Assembly: GCF_013155365.1 (NCBI RefSeq) | Contig: NZ_JABJRA010000001.1 | Coordinates: 434,001-498,000 of the forward strand | Direction of reading: 5' to 3' | DNA length: 64,000 nucleotides | From: Nocardioides sp. zg-DK7169 | Lineage (GTDB): Bacteria; Actinomycetota; Actinomycetes; Propionibacteriales; Nocardioidaceae | Shown: piece after piece, positions 26,477 through 35,689 of the stretch | How positions within the stretch are numbered: position 1 is the first letter of the stretch | Layout of the letters: each line of letters opens with the position of its first letter | The notes under the pieces: generated by a model | What the model was told of the DNA's origin: nothing | Seen by the model: only the letters and a program-made list of their open reading frames with translations | Databases searched by the model: none | Translations under genes and position numbers: made by a program

Positions 26477-27997
26477 TTACGGGTAGTGGTTGGGGAGGTC
26501 GTTCTCGTACAGCACCACGTCGTCGGGCCCGGCCTGCGCCATGACGTGCTGGGCGGCCTCCTCGCGCGTGGCGAAGTGGCGGGTCCGCCCGGCGGTGCCG
26601 GAGTCCAGCGCCGCACGGTTGGTCCGACCGACGACGCACAGGATCATGCCGTCGTCCGCCGTCGCCGCGCGAGCCAGGTCGGCGTTCCGCTCGTGCTGCG
26701 AGGCGCCGAGCTCGACCATACCGGGCGTGATCGTCCAGACGGTCCCGCCCTCGCCGACGAGCTCGCGCGCGCGGGCCAGCGCCTGCGCGGCGCCCTGCGG
26801 ATTGGAGTTGTAGGTGTCGTCGATGACCGTGAGCCCGGTCTCGGTGCGGGTGGCCTCGGCGCGGTGCGGTGTGCTGGGGATGCCGGGGAGCCGGTCGAGG
26901 ATCGTCTGCTCCGGCACGTCCACGGCCTGGGCCAGGCCGATGGCCACCGCGACGTTGATCGGGTGCCCCACCTCGGCCGGCAGGTCCACGCGGTGCACCG
27001 CGCCCGACAGCACGACCTCCCAGCCGTCGCCGGCACGTCGTACGACGACGTCGGCGTCCGGGGTCTCGCCGCCGGAGGCGCGGATCACCCGCTTGGTGGC
27101 GGCCATCTCGTCGGCGATCGCCGCGAGCTCGGGGACGTCGACGTTGAGCACGACGGTGCTCGCGGGCGGCAGGATCTCGGACTTGGCGCGGACGATGGTC
27201 TCACGGTTCTTCATCCGCTCCAGGTGGGCCTCGCCGATCGTGGTGATCGCGGAGACCTCGGGGCGGAACACCTCGCACAGCGCAGCGATCTCGCCGGGGC
27301 CGTAGGTGCCCATCTCGGCGACGAACACGTCGGTGCCGCCCTCGAGGCGGTCGTTGACCGCGCGGGAGAGGCCCATCGCGTTGTTGAAGCTCGCGGGGCT
27401 GGCCAGCGTCGCCCAGCGCCCGGACATCAGGTGCGCGGCGTAGTTCTTGGTCGAGGTCTTGCCGTAGGAGCCGGTGATCGCGACGACGCGGGGGTCGAGC
27501 TTGCGCATCTTGGCCGCGGCCGCGACCTGGTACTTGCGCCCCATGGCGCGCTCGACGGGCGCGGTGATGAGCTGCGCCAGCTCGGCGACCGGGAGCGCCA
27601 GGATCGGCAGCAGGCCGATGAGCCCGACCGCGGTGAGACCGGCGGCGAGCACGAGCTCGAGGACCACGATGACGGCGGCGAGCCGCTTGACGCGGTCGGT
27701 GAAGACGACCCGCGAGGAGGACGGCCACACCGCGAGGCCCTCGGGCCAGGCGAACCAGAACAGCGCGGGGAGCAGCACCGTCCAGGCCGAGAGCGGGTCG
27801 ACGGCGAGCACGGTGCCGGCGACGACACCCACGAGCCCCAGCGTGTTGATCCAGCCCGCGCGCGCCCAGATCGCGGCGATCGCGAAGAGCCGGCCGGGCT
27901 CGTAGTGCTCGCGCTGGGCGACGCGCAGCCAGCGCAGCTGGCTGAGCAGGACCAGCAGCGTGACCCCCACCGTGCAGAGGATCTCCAGCGTGCTCAT
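26477..27997 (-). CDS. Membrane-anchored MurF-like Mur ligase
   Basis: This 506-residue protein joins about four to five N-terminal hydrophobic segments (roughly residues 5-25, 48-66, 68-84, 106-145) to a Mur-ligase ATPase and C-terminal domain. The P-loop reads ITGSYGKTSTK (residues 174-184), the metal region AEMGTYGPGEIAAL, and the MurF-type signature is DDTYNSNPQGA (from residue 393). The usual soluble UDP-MurNAc-binding domain is missing and its place is taken by membrane helices. The acceptor is therefore probably not UDP-MurNAc-tripeptide. ATG 27997 overlaps the hydrolase stop by 4 bases, and GGAGG precedes it. Confidence 0.85.
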   Translation of the reverse strand: MSTLEILCTVGVTLLVLLSQLRWLRVAQREHYEPGRLFAIAAIWARAGWINTLGLVGVVAGTVLAVDPLSAWTVLLPALFWFAWPEGLAVWPSSSRVVFTDRVKRLAAVIVVLELVLAAGLTAVGLIGLLPILALPVAELAQLITAPVERAMGRKYQVAAAAKMRKLDPRVVAITGSYGKTSTKNYAAHLMSGRWATLASPASFNNAMGLSRAVNDRLEGGTDVFVAEMGTYGPGEIAALCEVFRPEVSAITTIGEAHLERMKNRETIVRAKSEILPPASTVVLNVDVPELAAIADEMAATKRVIRASGGETPDADVVVRRAGDGWEVVLSGAVHRVDLPAEVGHPINVAVAIGLAQAVDVPEQTILDRLPGIPSTPHRAEATRTETGLTVIDDTYNSNPQGAAQALARARELVGEGGTVWTITPGMVELGASQHERNADLARAATADDGMILCVVGRTNRAALDSGTAGRTRHFATREEAAQHVMAQAGPDDVVLYENDLPNHYP

Positions 27998-28749
27998 GCA
28001 GTGCCTCCGAGGCGGTCGATCTGGGCGCGGATCGCGGTGACCAGCGCAGGGTCGAGCAGGTGGGCGGAGCCGGCGACCACGTCGAGCGTGGCCTGCGGGC
28101 CGAGGAGCGCCTGGGCGCGGCGCGCCATCTCCACGGTGGCGGCGGTGTCGTGCTCGCCCCAGACCATGGCCACCGGCACGCCGTGCTCGCGCACGGCGGC
28201 GAGCTGGTCGGCGTACTCCTCGTTGACGGCCTTGACGAGCACCTCGCGCATCACCCCCTGGGCGGCGCGGTAGTCGGCGGAGCCGTGCTTCTGGCGCAGC
28301 GCCTCCATGCGCGCGTCGGAGACCAGGCCGCGGCGGTGCAGGGCGCGGACCACGCGGTAGCCGAGCTTCGGGCCGGACGAGGTGCTCCCCGTGGCCTCGG
28401 GACGCAGCAGCGGTACGCCGGTCAGCACCAGCCCGCGGACCAGCTCGGGGCGGGTCGCGGCGAGCTGGACGGCGACCCGGCCGCCGAAGGAGTGCCCGAG
28501 CAGCACGGGGCGCTCCAGGTCGGCGAGGATCTCCGCGGTCCAGTCGGCGTACGCCGCGGTGTCCCAGCCGGTCTCGGGCGCCGGGGTGGCCCCGAAGCCG
28601 GGCAGGTCGAGGGCGAGGGCGTCGTACCCGTCGAGGGTCGCGCTCCAGTCGGCACGCGAGCGGCCCCACCCGTGGAGGGCGACCACTCTGGCCTCGTTGG
28701 AGCCGAACCGCTCACCGAAGGCACGTCCGTTCAGGAGGGTGGTCAGCAC
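27994..28749 (-). CDS. Alpha/beta hydrolase, first gene of the MurF-like cassette
   Basis: This 251-residue protein has the fold signatures of the family: LHGWGRSRADW (oxyanion region), LLGHSFGGRVAVQ (nucleophile Ser), WGEHD (acid) and AGSAHLLDPA with the catalytic His. No signal peptide is visible, so it is cytoplasmic. The GTG start is at 28749. It is translationally coupled to the MurF-like gene, which suggests an ester or peptide substrate in that pathway. The substrate is unknown. It diverges from the PLP enzyme gene with only 35 bases between. Confidence 0.88.
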   Translation of the reverse strand: MLTTLLNGRAFGERFGSNEARVVALHGWGRSRADWSATLDGYDALALDLPGFGATPAPETGWDTAAYADWTAEILADLERPVLLGHSFGGRVAVQLAATRPELVRGLVLTGVPLLRPEATGSTSSGPKLGYRVVRALHRRGLVSDARMEALRQKHGSADYRAAQGVMREVLVKAVNEEYADQLAAVREHGVPVAMVWGEHDTAATVEMARRAQALLGPQATLDVVAGSAHLLDPALVTAIRAQIDRLGGTA

Positions 28750-28784
28750 GACGACGAGGTTAGCCGGGTCGATACCGTGAAGAA

Positions 28785-29861
28785 GTGACGGACACCCCCC
28801 TCGACCACGTGAGCCCTGCGACCCTCGGCGTCCACGCCGGACGCCCGCCCCACGAGCCGGACCAGCCGCTGAACACCCCGCTGACCCTCGCCTCGACCTA
28901 CGTCGCCGGCGGGGACCGCGAGTACGGCCGCTACGGCAACCCCACCTGGCAGGCCTTCGAGGAGGCTCTCGGCGCCCTGGAGGGCGGGCGCGCGCTCGCC
29001 TTCTCCTCGGGCCTGGCCGCGGTCGCCACCGTCCTGGACCTGGTCGGACAGGGCGCCACCGTGGTCGCGCCGCGGCACTCCTACAACGGCACGATCATGC
29101 AGCTGGGCGACCTCGAGGCGCGGGGCCGGATCCGCTCGCGGCTGGTCGACGTGACCGACACCGCGGCGTACGTCGCGGCCTGCGAGGACGCCGCCCTGGT
29201 GTGGCTGGAGTCACCGACCAACCCGATGCTCGAGGTCGCCGACATCGAGACGATCGCCACAGCGGCCCGCGACGCGGGCGCCCACGTCGTGGTGGACAAC
29301 ACCTTCGCCACTCCCCTGCTGCAGAAGCCGCTGGAGCTCGGCGCCGACATCGTCGTGCACTCGGCGACGAAGTACCTCTCCGGGCACAGCGACATCCTGA
29401 TGGGTGCGCTCGTGGTGGAGGACCCCGAGCTGTTCGGCGTCCTGAAGGGCCGCCGCGACCTGGTCGGCGCCGTGCCGGGCACCCTCGAGGCGTTCCTCGC
29501 GCTGCGCGGCCTGCGGACCCTGCACCTGCGCGTCGAGCGCGCCCAGGCCAACGCCGCCGAGCTCGCGGTCCGCCTCGGCGAGCACCCCGCGATCAGCGAG
29601 GTGCGCTACCCCGGCTTCGGCGCGATGGTCTCGGTGGTCCTCGCCCAGGGCGCGATGGCCGCCGACCTGTTCACGCGCAAGACCCGCCTGTGGGTGCACA
29701 CCACCAGCCTCGGCGGCGTCGAGTCCACCTTCGAGCGCCGCCGCCGATGGAAGGGCGAGCCCGCCACCGTCCCCGACGCGCTGGTCCGCATGTCCGTCGG
29801 CGTCGAGGACGTCGAGGACCTCTGGAACGACCTCGCCACCGCCCTCGACGACCTCACCTGA
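28785..29861 (+). CDS. Cys/Met-metabolism PLP-dependent enzyme (cystathionine gamma-synthase-like)
   Basis: This 358-residue protein belongs to the Cys/Met metabolism PLP family. Visible are LNTPLTLASTYV, RYGNPTWQAFEEAL, ALAFSSGLAA, SPTNPMLEV, VVDNTFATP and the PLP-binding Lys in HSATKYLSGHSD. SLGGVESTFERRRRW corresponds to the late SLGG.ES motif. It is shorter than the usual 380-390 residues, mainly in the C-terminal domain. Whether it works as a synthase, lyase or sulfhydrylase cannot be decided here. The GTG start at 28785 is only 35 bases from the divergent hydrolase gene, so the two promoters overlap. Confidence 0.88.
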   Translation: MTDTPLDHVSPATLGVHAGRPPHEPDQPLNTPLTLASTYVAGGDREYGRYGNPTWQAFEEALGALEGGRALAFSSGLAAVATVLDLVGQGATVVAPRHSYNGTIMQLGDLEARGRIRSRLVDVTDTAAYVAACEDAALVWLESPTNPMLEVADIETIATAARDAGAHVVVDNTFATPLLQKPLELGADIVVHSATKYLSGHSDILMGALVVEDPELFGVLKGRRDLVGAVPGTLEAFLALRGLRTLHLRVERAQANAAELAVRLGEHPAISEVRYPGFGAMVSVVLAQGAMAADLFTRKTRLWVHTTSLGGVESTFERRRRWKGEPATVPDALVRMSVGVEDVEDLWNDLATALDDLT

Positions 29862-29893
29862 CCTCGCGAGCCGGGGCTTGGGGTTGCGCGAGG
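29862..29893. terminator. Weak hairpin between convergent PLP-enzyme and gpsA genes
   Basis: CCTCGCG (29862-29868) pairs with CGCGAGG (29887-29893) around an 18-base loop. The 41-base gap between these convergent genes holds nothing else. A 7-bp stem with a long loop is weak, so the call is tentative. Confidence 0.35.
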
Positions 29894-29902
29894 GGTAGTT
29901 CG

Positions 29903-30910
29903 TCAGTCTGTCTCGGCCTTGGTCTCCCGCGCCATGAAGGCGTCCATCATGTCGACGGCGGTGGTCCTGCCGGCGACGACGTCGTCCACGGCGACCGCGA
30001 TGGGGGCGTCGACGCCGTTGCGCTCGGCGAGGGCGCGCAGCGAGGAGCACGACTTCGCGCCCTCGGCGACCTGACGGGTGGAGGCGACGATCTCGTCGGT
30101 GGTCATGCCCTGGCCGAGCTTCTCGCCGAAGCTGCGGTTGCGCGACAGCGGGGAGGAGCAGGTCGCGACCAGGTCGCCGAGACCGGCCAGGCCCATCAGC
30201 GTGAGCGGGTTCGCGCCGAGCTTCATCGCCAGCCGCGCGGTCTCCGCCAGCCCGCGGGTGATCAGCGAGGCGGTGGTGTTGTCGCCGAAGCCCAGCCCGA
30301 CGGCCATGCCGACGCAGAGCCCGACGACGTTCTTGTACGCCCCGCCCAGCTCGCAGCCCAGCACGTCGACCGAGGTGTAGGGGCGGAACGCCGGCGAGTT
30401 GGACCGGGCCTGGAGCATCTTCGCGACGTCCTCGTCGGCGCAGGCCACCACCGAGGCGGCCGGCTCGCGACGCGCGATCTCCTTGGCGAGGTTGGGGCCG
30501 CTGATCACGGCGATCCGCTCGGGACCGGCGCCGGTGACCTGGGCGATCACCTCGCTCATCCGGTTCAGCGTGCCGAGCTCCACGCCCTTCATCAGCGACA
30601 CCATGACCGCGGAGTCGTCGATGAACGGCGCCCACTCGGTCAGGTTGGCCCGCAGCGACTGCGAGGGCACGGCGAGGACCACCACGTCGGCCCCGGCCAC
30701 GGCCTTCTCGGGGTCGTGGGTCGCGGTCACCGTGGGCGGCAGCTGGACCCCGGGGAGGTACTCGACGTTCTCGTGCTGCTCGTTGATCGAGGCGCAGACC
30801 TCCTCGCGGCGACCCCAGATGGTGACCTCGTTGCCCGCATCGGCGAGCACGATGGAGAACGCCGTCCCCCAGGAGCCCGCGCCGAGGACGGCGACCTTGC
30901 CTGCGCTCAT
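29903..30910 (-). CDS. gpsA: NAD(P)-dependent glycerol-3-phosphate dehydrogenase
   Basis: GpsA reduces dihydroxyacetone phosphate to sn-glycerol-3-phosphate, the backbone of phospholipids. The 335 residues begin with the Rossmann motif [31 protein letters not shown] and the catalytic Lys in [11 protein letters not shown] are present, and [18 protein letters not shown] is the family signature. The ATG overlaps the plsC stop by 4 bases. Together with PlsC it forms a short phospholipid-precursor operon. Confidence 0.96.
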   Translation of the reverse strand: MSAGKVAVLGAGSWGTAFSIVLADAGNEVTIWGRREEVCASINEQHENVEYLPGVQLPPTVTATHDPEKAVAGADVVVLAVPSQSLRANLTEWAPFIDDSAVMVSLMKGVELGTLNRMSEVIAQVTGAGPERIAVISGPNLAKEIARREPAASVVACADEDVAKMLQARSNSPAFRPYTSVDVLGCELGGAYKNVVGLCVGMAVGLGFGDNTTASLITRGLAETARLAMKLGANPLTLMGLAGLGDLVATCSSPLSRNRSFGEKLGQGMTTDEIVASTRQVAEGAKSCSSLRALAERNGVDAPIAVAVDDVVAGRTTAVDMMDAFMARETKAETD

Positions 30911-31677
30911 GCCTGGTCCCTCCGGTGCTGATCGGGCTGCTGGTCACCGGTCCGGGGGGTCCCGTCTCGGCGCGGGTCGTACCGTACCGTCGGCGGCTCC
31001 TGGCCGCGGACCTGTGCGACCAGATCGGTGATCGCGGTCATGATCCGGTCGCTGGCGGCCCGGATCGTCTGGGCGCTCACCTCCTGCGCACGCAGGTCGT
31101 CCAGGCGCACCGGCTCCCCCACGCGCATGTGGATCGTCTTGCGCGGGAACGGCCGGAACCGGGCCGAGTACGGCGGGAGCAGCTCCTGGGCGCCCCACTG
31201 GCCGATCGGGACGACCGGGCACCCGGTCGCCAGCGCGATCCGCGCGGCACCGGACTTGCCGACCATCGGCCAGCCGTCGGGGTCGCGGGTGATCGTGCCC
31301 TCCGGGTAGACCACCACGCAGTCGCCGCGGCGTACGGCGGCCACCGCGGCGTCGTAGGCGCCGGCGGCGTTCGCGGAGTGCCGGTCCACCGGGATCTGGC
31401 CCAGCGCGTTGAGGAACCGGGCCAGGATCCTGGTGCGGAACAGCCCGGACTTGGCCAGGTAGCGCGGCAGCCGGCCGTGGTCGTAGACGATGTGCGCCGC
31501 GGTGAACGGGTCCGCGTGCGAGACGTGGTTGAGCACCACCAGGCACCCGCCCGAGGCGGGGATCCGCTCGCCGCCCTGCCAGTCCTGGCGCGTCGTGGCC
31601 AGCAGCGGGGGCTTGACCAGCAGAACCGCGAGGCGCCAGGGCCATCCCCGCTCGGCCTCGACCTTGCGCACCGTCAC
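30907..31677 (-). CDS. 1-acyl-sn-glycerol-3-phosphate acyltransferase (PlsC family)
   Basis: This 256-residue acyltransferase esterifies lysophosphatidic acid or a related acceptor at the membrane. The catalytic HX4D motif is NHVSHADPF, and the acceptor-binding motif is [11 protein letters not shown] further block reads [15 protein letters not shown] choose GTG 31677 ([17 protein letters not shown]) because GAGG lies 6 bases upstream. An ATG at 31728 would add 17 basic residues and has no spaced Shine-Dalgarno. The C-terminal tail (from about residue 220) is rich in Arg, Asp and Gln. It is translationally coupled to gpsA. Confidence 0.93.
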   Translation of the reverse strand: MTVRKVEAERGWPWRLAVLLVKPPLLATTRQDWQGGERIPASGGCLVVLNHVSHADPFTAAHIVYDHGRLPRYLAKSGLFRTRILARFLNALGQIPVDRHSANAAGAYDAAVAAVRRGDCVVVYPEGTITRDPDGWPMVGKSGAARIALATGCPVVPIGQWGAQELLPPYSARFRPFPRKTIHMRVGEPVRLDDLRAQEVSAQTIRAASDRIMTAITDLVAQVRGQEPPTVRYDPRRDGTPRTGDQQPDQHRRDQA

Positions 31678-31823
31678 CCCGAGCCTCGTTCCCTCTCTCC
31701 GCGGCCCACGGCCGACCACCCGGCGCATCCTCGCGCCGCACCACGGCAGGCTACTCGCTCTCTCGGCGTCGCGGACCCGCCCCGCCTCGCGAGCCGGCGC
31801 CGGACCTGACAGGATCGCGGGCG

Positions 31824-32477
31824 ATGTCCGCGCCCGCCCCCTCCCACCCCGCCTTCAGCGTCGTCGTCCCGGTGAAGCCCCCGGCGTTCGGCAAGTCGCG
31901 TCTGGTCGGCCTGCCCGACGCCGCGCGCCAGGAGCTCGCGGCGGCCTTCGCGCTCGACACCATCGCCGCCTGCGGTGCGGCCCGGCTGGTCGGCGCGGTG
32001 CTCGTGGCGACCGACGACGCGGCCTTCGCCCGCGAGGTGCGCGCCGCCGGCTGGTCGGCGATCCCCGACGCCGTCACCGGCGACCTCAACTCCAGCCTGC
32101 GCCAGGCGGCGCTCGAGGCGGCGCGGCGCTGGCCCGACCTGCGCCCGGTGGCCCTGTGCGCGGACCTCCCGGCCCTGCGTCCCGACGACCTCGACGAGGC
32201 CCTGGCCACGGTCGCGTCCCGCAGCGACCAGTCGTTCTTCGTCGCCGACGCGGCCGGCGAGGGCACCACGCTCTACACCGCTGCGGTGGAGGAGTTCGCG
32301 CCCCGGTTCGGCCCCGGATCGCGGGCGGCGCACGACGAGCTCGCGCTCGAGGTGCGTGGCGAGCTCGCCAGCCTGCGCCTCGACGTCGACGACCTCGACG
32401 ACCTCGCGCGAGCCCTCGTCCTCGGCGTCGGCCCCCGCACGCGCGCGCTCGCGGCCCGCCTCGACCTGCTCCCCTGA
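31824..32477 (+). CDS. cofC: Phospholactate/phosphoenolpyruvate guanylyltransferase (coenzyme F420 synthesis)
   Basis: CofC/FbiD activates 2-phospholactate or phosphoenolpyruvate with GTP, the first committed step to coenzyme F420. The 217 residues match the family: VVPVKPPAFGKSRL, DAVTGDLNSSLRQA, LCADLPALRPDDLDEAL and FVADAAGEGTTLYTA. Its presence implies that the host makes F420. The other fbi genes are not in the window. It diverges from plsC and converges on the HU gene with 21 bases between. I cannot tell which phosphorylated acid it uses. Confidence 0.93.
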   Translation: MSAPAPSHPAFSVVVPVKPPAFGKSRLVGLPDAARQELAAAFALDTIAACGAARLVGAVLVATDDAAFAREVRAAGWSAIPDAVTGDLNSSLRQAALEAARRWPDLRPVALCADLPALRPDDLDEALATVASRSDQSFFVADAAGEGTTLYTAAVEEFAPRFGPGSRAAHDELALEVRGELASLRLDVDDLDDLARALVLGVGPRTRALAARLDLLP

Positions 32478-32498
32478 CCCCCGCGGGCGCCCGCCCGC

Positions 32499-33215
32499 TC
32501 ACGACCCCGAGGCGGTCTTCTTCGCCGTCGAGGACGTGCTCTTCTTCGCGGTGCTGCTCCCGGACGACTTCTTCGCGGTGGTCTTCTTCGCGGTGGTCTT
32601 CTTGGCCGTGGTCTTCTTCGCGGCCGACGGGGCGGTCGCCTTGGACGTGGTCTTCTTCGCGGACGCCTTCGTGGCGCTCGACTTCTTCGCCGTCGACCCC
32701 GATGCCGCCTTCTTGGCGCTCGAGGTGGTCGCCGAGCCGTTCGCGGTGCCGGACCCTGCCGCCTTGGCAGGCGTGGTCTTCGACGCCGCCGCCTTCGTCG
32801 TCGTGGTGCTCTTCTTCGCCGCCGCCCCAGCGGCAGCAGGCCTCGCGGGCGCCGCGCCCGCCGCCGCCTTGCGAGCGGCCGAGGCGGCCGCCTTCATCGG
32901 CGCCGTGGCCACGGCGATGGTGAGCTGGGGCAGCATCTTGGCGCCCGAGACGACGTTCTTGAGGTCCGCACCGGGCCGGAAGGCCGGCACCTCCCTGGTC
33001 TGGGTGTGCACTCGGTCGCCGGTCTGCGGGTTGCGCACCCAGCGGCCCTCGCGGACCCGCTTCTCGAAGGACCCGAACCCGGTGATCGCGACCTTCTCGC
33101 CCTTCGCGACCTCGCGGGTGATGGTGTCGAGGACGGAGTCGAGCGCGTGCGCCGCGGCCCGGCGGTTGCCCTCGAAGTGGGCGGCGAGGGCATCGATGAG
33201 CTGGGTCTTGTTCAC
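32499..33215 (-). CDS. hup: HU-family DNA-binding protein with long Lys/Ala tail
   Basis: This nucleoid protein has two parts. Residues 1-90 form the HU fold (NKTQLIDALAAHFEGNRRAA, then GFGSFEKRVREGRWVRNPQTG). Residues from about 100 to 238 form a low-complexity tail of Lys, Ala, Ser and Thr with many AKK and KKTTAKK units, as in mycobacterial HupB and streptomycete HupS. The start is GTG 33215, with AGGGGA upstream. The frame is open to 33353, but those residues lack HU character. The tail probably contacts DNA or RNA non-specifically. The repetitive coding DNA is prone to length change. Confidence 0.95.
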   Translation of the reverse strand: MNKTQLIDALAAHFEGNRRAAAHALDSVLDTITREVAKGEKVAITGFGSFEKRVREGRWVRNPQTGDRVHTQTREVPAFRPGADLKNVVSGAKMLPQLTIAVATAPMKAAASAARKAAAGAAPARPAAAGAAAKKSTTTTKAAASKTTPAKAAGSGTANGSATTSSAKKAASGSTAKKSSATKASAKKTTSKATAPSAAKKTTAKKTTAKKTTAKKSSGSSTAKKSTSSTAKKTASGS

Positions 33216-33377
33216 TGGCTTCCCCTTTGACGAAGGACCACCGGTGGGACCGGCGCCCGGCCGAGCCGCGTGGTCGCGGCGGCGCGTGCGGTAGCGCCGC
33301 TCTGCACGGCACGGTAGGCACTCCCGGGGCCGGCCACAACGCCCCACGGGCAACCCGCCGACTTTTCTGCGGTACGG

Positions 33378-33419
33378 CGACGGGCCGCGGCCCCCCTCGC
33401 AGGGGACCGCGGCCCGTCG
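33378..33419 (-). terminator. Hairpin terminator after leuCD
   Basis: CGACGGGCCGCGG (33378-33390) pairs with CCGCGGCCCGTCG (33407-33419), and the interior CCCC/GGGG can extend it with a bulge. It begins 17 bases after the leuD stop on the minus strand. It isolates leuCD from the HU gene. The rest of 33216-33377 should hold the HU promoter; I see no other feature there. Confidence 0.8.
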
Positions 33420-33435
33420 TACGCCGTGGGGTGGG

Positions 33436-34032
33436 TCAGGCCGGGATGGTCCGGGCCCGCCAGCTGGGGCGCGTGGCCTCGTAGGCGATCAGGTCGTCCT
33501 CGTGGCTCAGCGTGATGCCGATGTCGTCGAGGCCCTCCATGAAGCGCCAGCGGGTGTAGTCGTCGATCTGGAACGGCGCGACGAAGGTGTCGCCGACCCG
33601 GACCTCACGGTTCTCCAGGTCCACGGTGACCTCGGTGCCGGGGGCGGCGTCGAGCAGGTCCCACAGCTCCACGACGCGGGCCTCGTCGATCTGGACCGTC
33701 AGCAGCCCGGACTTGCCGGAGTTGCCGCGGAAGATGTCGCCGAAGCGCGGCGAGACGATCACCTTGAAGCCGTAGTCCTGCAGCGCCCACACGGCGTGCT
33801 CGCGCGAGGAGCCGGTGCCGAAGTTGGGCCCGGCCACGAGCACCGAGGAGCCGCGGAAGCCCTCCTTGTTGAGCACGAACTCCGGGTCCTTGAAGAGGCC
33901 GAAGAACAGCCCGTCCTCGAAGCCGGTGCGGGTGATCCTCTTGAGGAAGTCGCCCGGGATGATCATGTCGGTGTCGACGTCACTGCGACGCAGCGGAGCG
34001 GCCACACCGGTGTGGCTGATGAACTTCTCCAT
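33436..34032 (-). CDS. leuD: 3-isopropylmalate dehydratase small subunit
   Basis: LeuD pairs with LeuC to isomerise 2- to 3-isopropylmalate in leucine synthesis. The 198-residue swivel-domain protein begins [14 protein letters not shown], with the conserved [16 protein letters not shown] and [17 protein letters not shown], which forms substrate contacts. Its start lies 16 bases after the leuC stop, so the two are one operon. Regulation by the divergently encoded IclR-type protein is likely. Confidence 0.96.
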   Translation of the reverse strand: MEKFISHTGVAAPLRRSDVDTDMIIPGDFLKRITRTGFEDGLFFGLFKDPEFVLNKEGFRGSSVLVAGPNFGTGSSREHAVWALQDYGFKVIVSPRFGDIFRGNSGKSGLLTVQIDEARVVELWDLLDAAPGTEVTVDLENREVRVGDTFVAPFQIDDYTRWRFMEGLDDIGITLSHEDDLIAYEATRPSWRARTIPA

Positions 34033-34048
34033 GTCAGTGCTCCTGCGA

Positions 34049-35461
34049 TCAGACCGTGGCCGACACGAGGTCGGCCGGGGACGAGAGGGTGCCGCGGACC
34101 GCGGTGGCCGCGGCCACCGGGACCGACACCAGGTGCGTGCGCACGCCGGTGCCCTGACGGCCCTCGAAGTTGCGGTTGGAGGTCGACGCCGTGCGGACCG
34201 GGCCGTCGAGCTTGTCGTCGTTCATGCCCAGGCACATCGAGCAGCCGGCGCCGCGCCACTCCGCGCCGGCGGCGAGGAAGACCTTGTCCAGGCCCTCGGC
34301 CTCGGCCTCCAGGCGCACCCGCGCCGAGCCGGGGACGACGATCATCTTGACGCTGTCGGCGACCCGCTGGCCCTCGAGCACCACGGCCGCGGCGCGCAGG
34401 TCGTCGAGACGGCCGTTGGTGCACGACCCGATGAACACGTGGTCCACGGCGACGTCGCGCAGCGTCGTGCCGGGCTCCAGGCCCATGTACTCCAGGGCGT
34501 TCTCGGCGGCGGTGCGCTCGATCGGGTCCGCGAACTCGGCCGGGACCGGGACGCTGCCGGCCAGCGGGGCGCCCTGTCCGGGGTTGGTGCCCCAGGTGAC
34601 CCACGGGGTGACGTCGGAAGCGTCGATGACGATCTCCTTGTCGAAGACCGCGTCCTCGTCGGTGTAGTAGGTCTTCCAGTGCTCGACCGCGGCGTCCCAC
34701 TCGGCACCCTTGGGCGCCTCGGGCTTGCCCTCGAGGTAGGCGAAGGTGGTCTCGTCGGGGGCGATCATGCCCGCCTTCGCGCCCCACTCGATGCTCATGT
34801 TGCACACCGTCATCCGGCCCTCCATCGAGAGCTCGCGGATCGCCTGGCCGCGGTACTCCACGATGTAGCCCATGCCGGCGCCGGTGCCGACCTGGGTGAT
34901 CAGGTAGAGGATCAGGTCCTTGGCGGTGACCCCCTCGGGGAGGCTGCCGTTGACCGTGACCGAGCAGGTCTTCGGCTTCGCCTGGGACAGCGTCTGGGTC
35001 GCCAGGACGTGCTCGACCTCGGAGGTGCCGATGCCGTGCGCGATCGCGCCGAAGGCGCCGTGGGTGGCGGTGTGGGAGTCGCCGCACACGATCGTCATGC
35101 CGGGCTGGGTCAGGCCCAGCTGCGGGCCGACCACGTGCACGATGCCCTGCTCGACGTCGCCGAGCGGGTGCAGCCGGATGCCGAACTCCTCGCAGTTCTT
35201 GCGCAGCGTCTCGATCTGGATGCGCGAGACCGGGTCGGCGATCGGCTTGTCCCAGTTCAGGGTGGGGACGTTGTGGTCCTCGGTCGCCAGCGTGAGGTCG
35301 GGGCGGCGGACCGTGCGGCCGGCCAGGCGCAGGCCGTCGAACGCCTGCGGCGAGGTCACCTCGTGGATGAGGTGGAGGTCGATGAAGAGCAGGTCCGGCT
35401 CCCCCTCGGCCGACCGGACGACATGCTCGTCCCACACCTTCTCCGCCAGTGTCCTGCCCAT
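34049..35461 (-). CDS. leuC: 3-isopropylmalate dehydratase large subunit
   Basis: LeuC is the [4Fe-4S] subunit of isopropylmalate isomerase. The 470 residues include [28 protein letters not shown] and the cluster Cys residues in FIGSCTNGR and CSMCLGMN. I start at ATG 35461 ([10 protein letters not shown]), where GAGG lies 8 bases upstream; a GTG two codons earlier is too close to it. The upstream region 35462-35688 is shared with the IclR-type regulator and contains a candidate operator. Confidence 0.96.
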   Translation of the reverse strand: MGRTLAEKVWDEHVVRSAEGEPDLLFIDLHLIHEVTSPQAFDGLRLAGRTVRRPDLTLATEDHNVPTLNWDKPIADPVSRIQIETLRKNCEEFGIRLHPLGDVEQGIVHVVGPQLGLTQPGMTIVCGDSHTATHGAFGAIAHGIGTSEVEHVLATQTLSQAKPKTCSVTVNGSLPEGVTAKDLILYLITQVGTGAGMGYIVEYRGQAIRELSMEGRMTVCNMSIEWGAKAGMIAPDETTFAYLEGKPEAPKGAEWDAAVEHWKTYYTDEDAVFDKEIVIDASDVTPWVTWGTNPGQGAPLAGSVPVPAEFADPIERTAAENALEYMGLEPGTTLRDVAVDHVFIGSCTNGRLDDLRAAAVVLEGQRVADSVKMIVVPGSARVRLEAEAEGLDKVFLAAGAEWRGAGCSMCLGMNDDKLDGPVRTASTSNRNFEGRQGTGVRTHLVSVPVAAATAVRGTLSSPADLVSATV

Positions 35462-35522
35462 GTCCACTCCCTCGTGTACGTCCTGCTTACGAAGATCGAG
35501 GCTAACCCCGCGATCCCATAAG

Positions 35523-35551
35523 ATGAGATTCGATTCTCGACATATGAGATT
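35523..35551. promoter_or_regulatory. Candidate operator: direct repeats upstream of leuC
   Basis: ATGAGATT occurs at 35523-35530 and again at 35544-35551, 21 bases apart (two helical turns). Between them GAGA (35525-35528) and TCTC (35535-35538) form a short inverted repeat. The stretch is AT-rich in a very GC-rich region. The position 60-90 bases before leuC and beside an IclR-type regulator gene fits an operator. NdgR orthologues bind leuCD promoters, but the exact site is my inference. Confidence 0.45.
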
Positions 35552-35653
35552 ACGAGTGGGTCACGAGTCGGCCTCCGCGACGGCACCGCACCCCGGGCGG
35601 CGCCCCGTTCGCCCGGCCCGGCAGCCTCGGGCGGCCGACCGCGGCGTACCGAC

Positions 35654-35689
35654 TTGCATCCCATGTTCTGAGACGACAGTATTGGCATA
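35654..35689 (+). promoter_or_regulatory. Promoter of the IclR-type regulator, apparently leaderless
   Basis: TTGCAT (35654-35659) and CAGTAT (35677-35682) are separated by 17 bases. The ATG of the regulator begins at 35689, only 6 bases after the -10. The transcript would therefore start at or next to the A of the ATG, with no room for a Shine-Dalgarno. Leaderless mRNAs are common in actinobacteria. Confidence 0.5.

Noticed and set aside
24239..28273. A 1344-codon plus-strand frame across the Ddl-like and Mur-like genes
   Set aside because: Arg/Pro/Gly-rich shadow frame antisense to the cassette genes, with no motif and with the true genes clearly coding.
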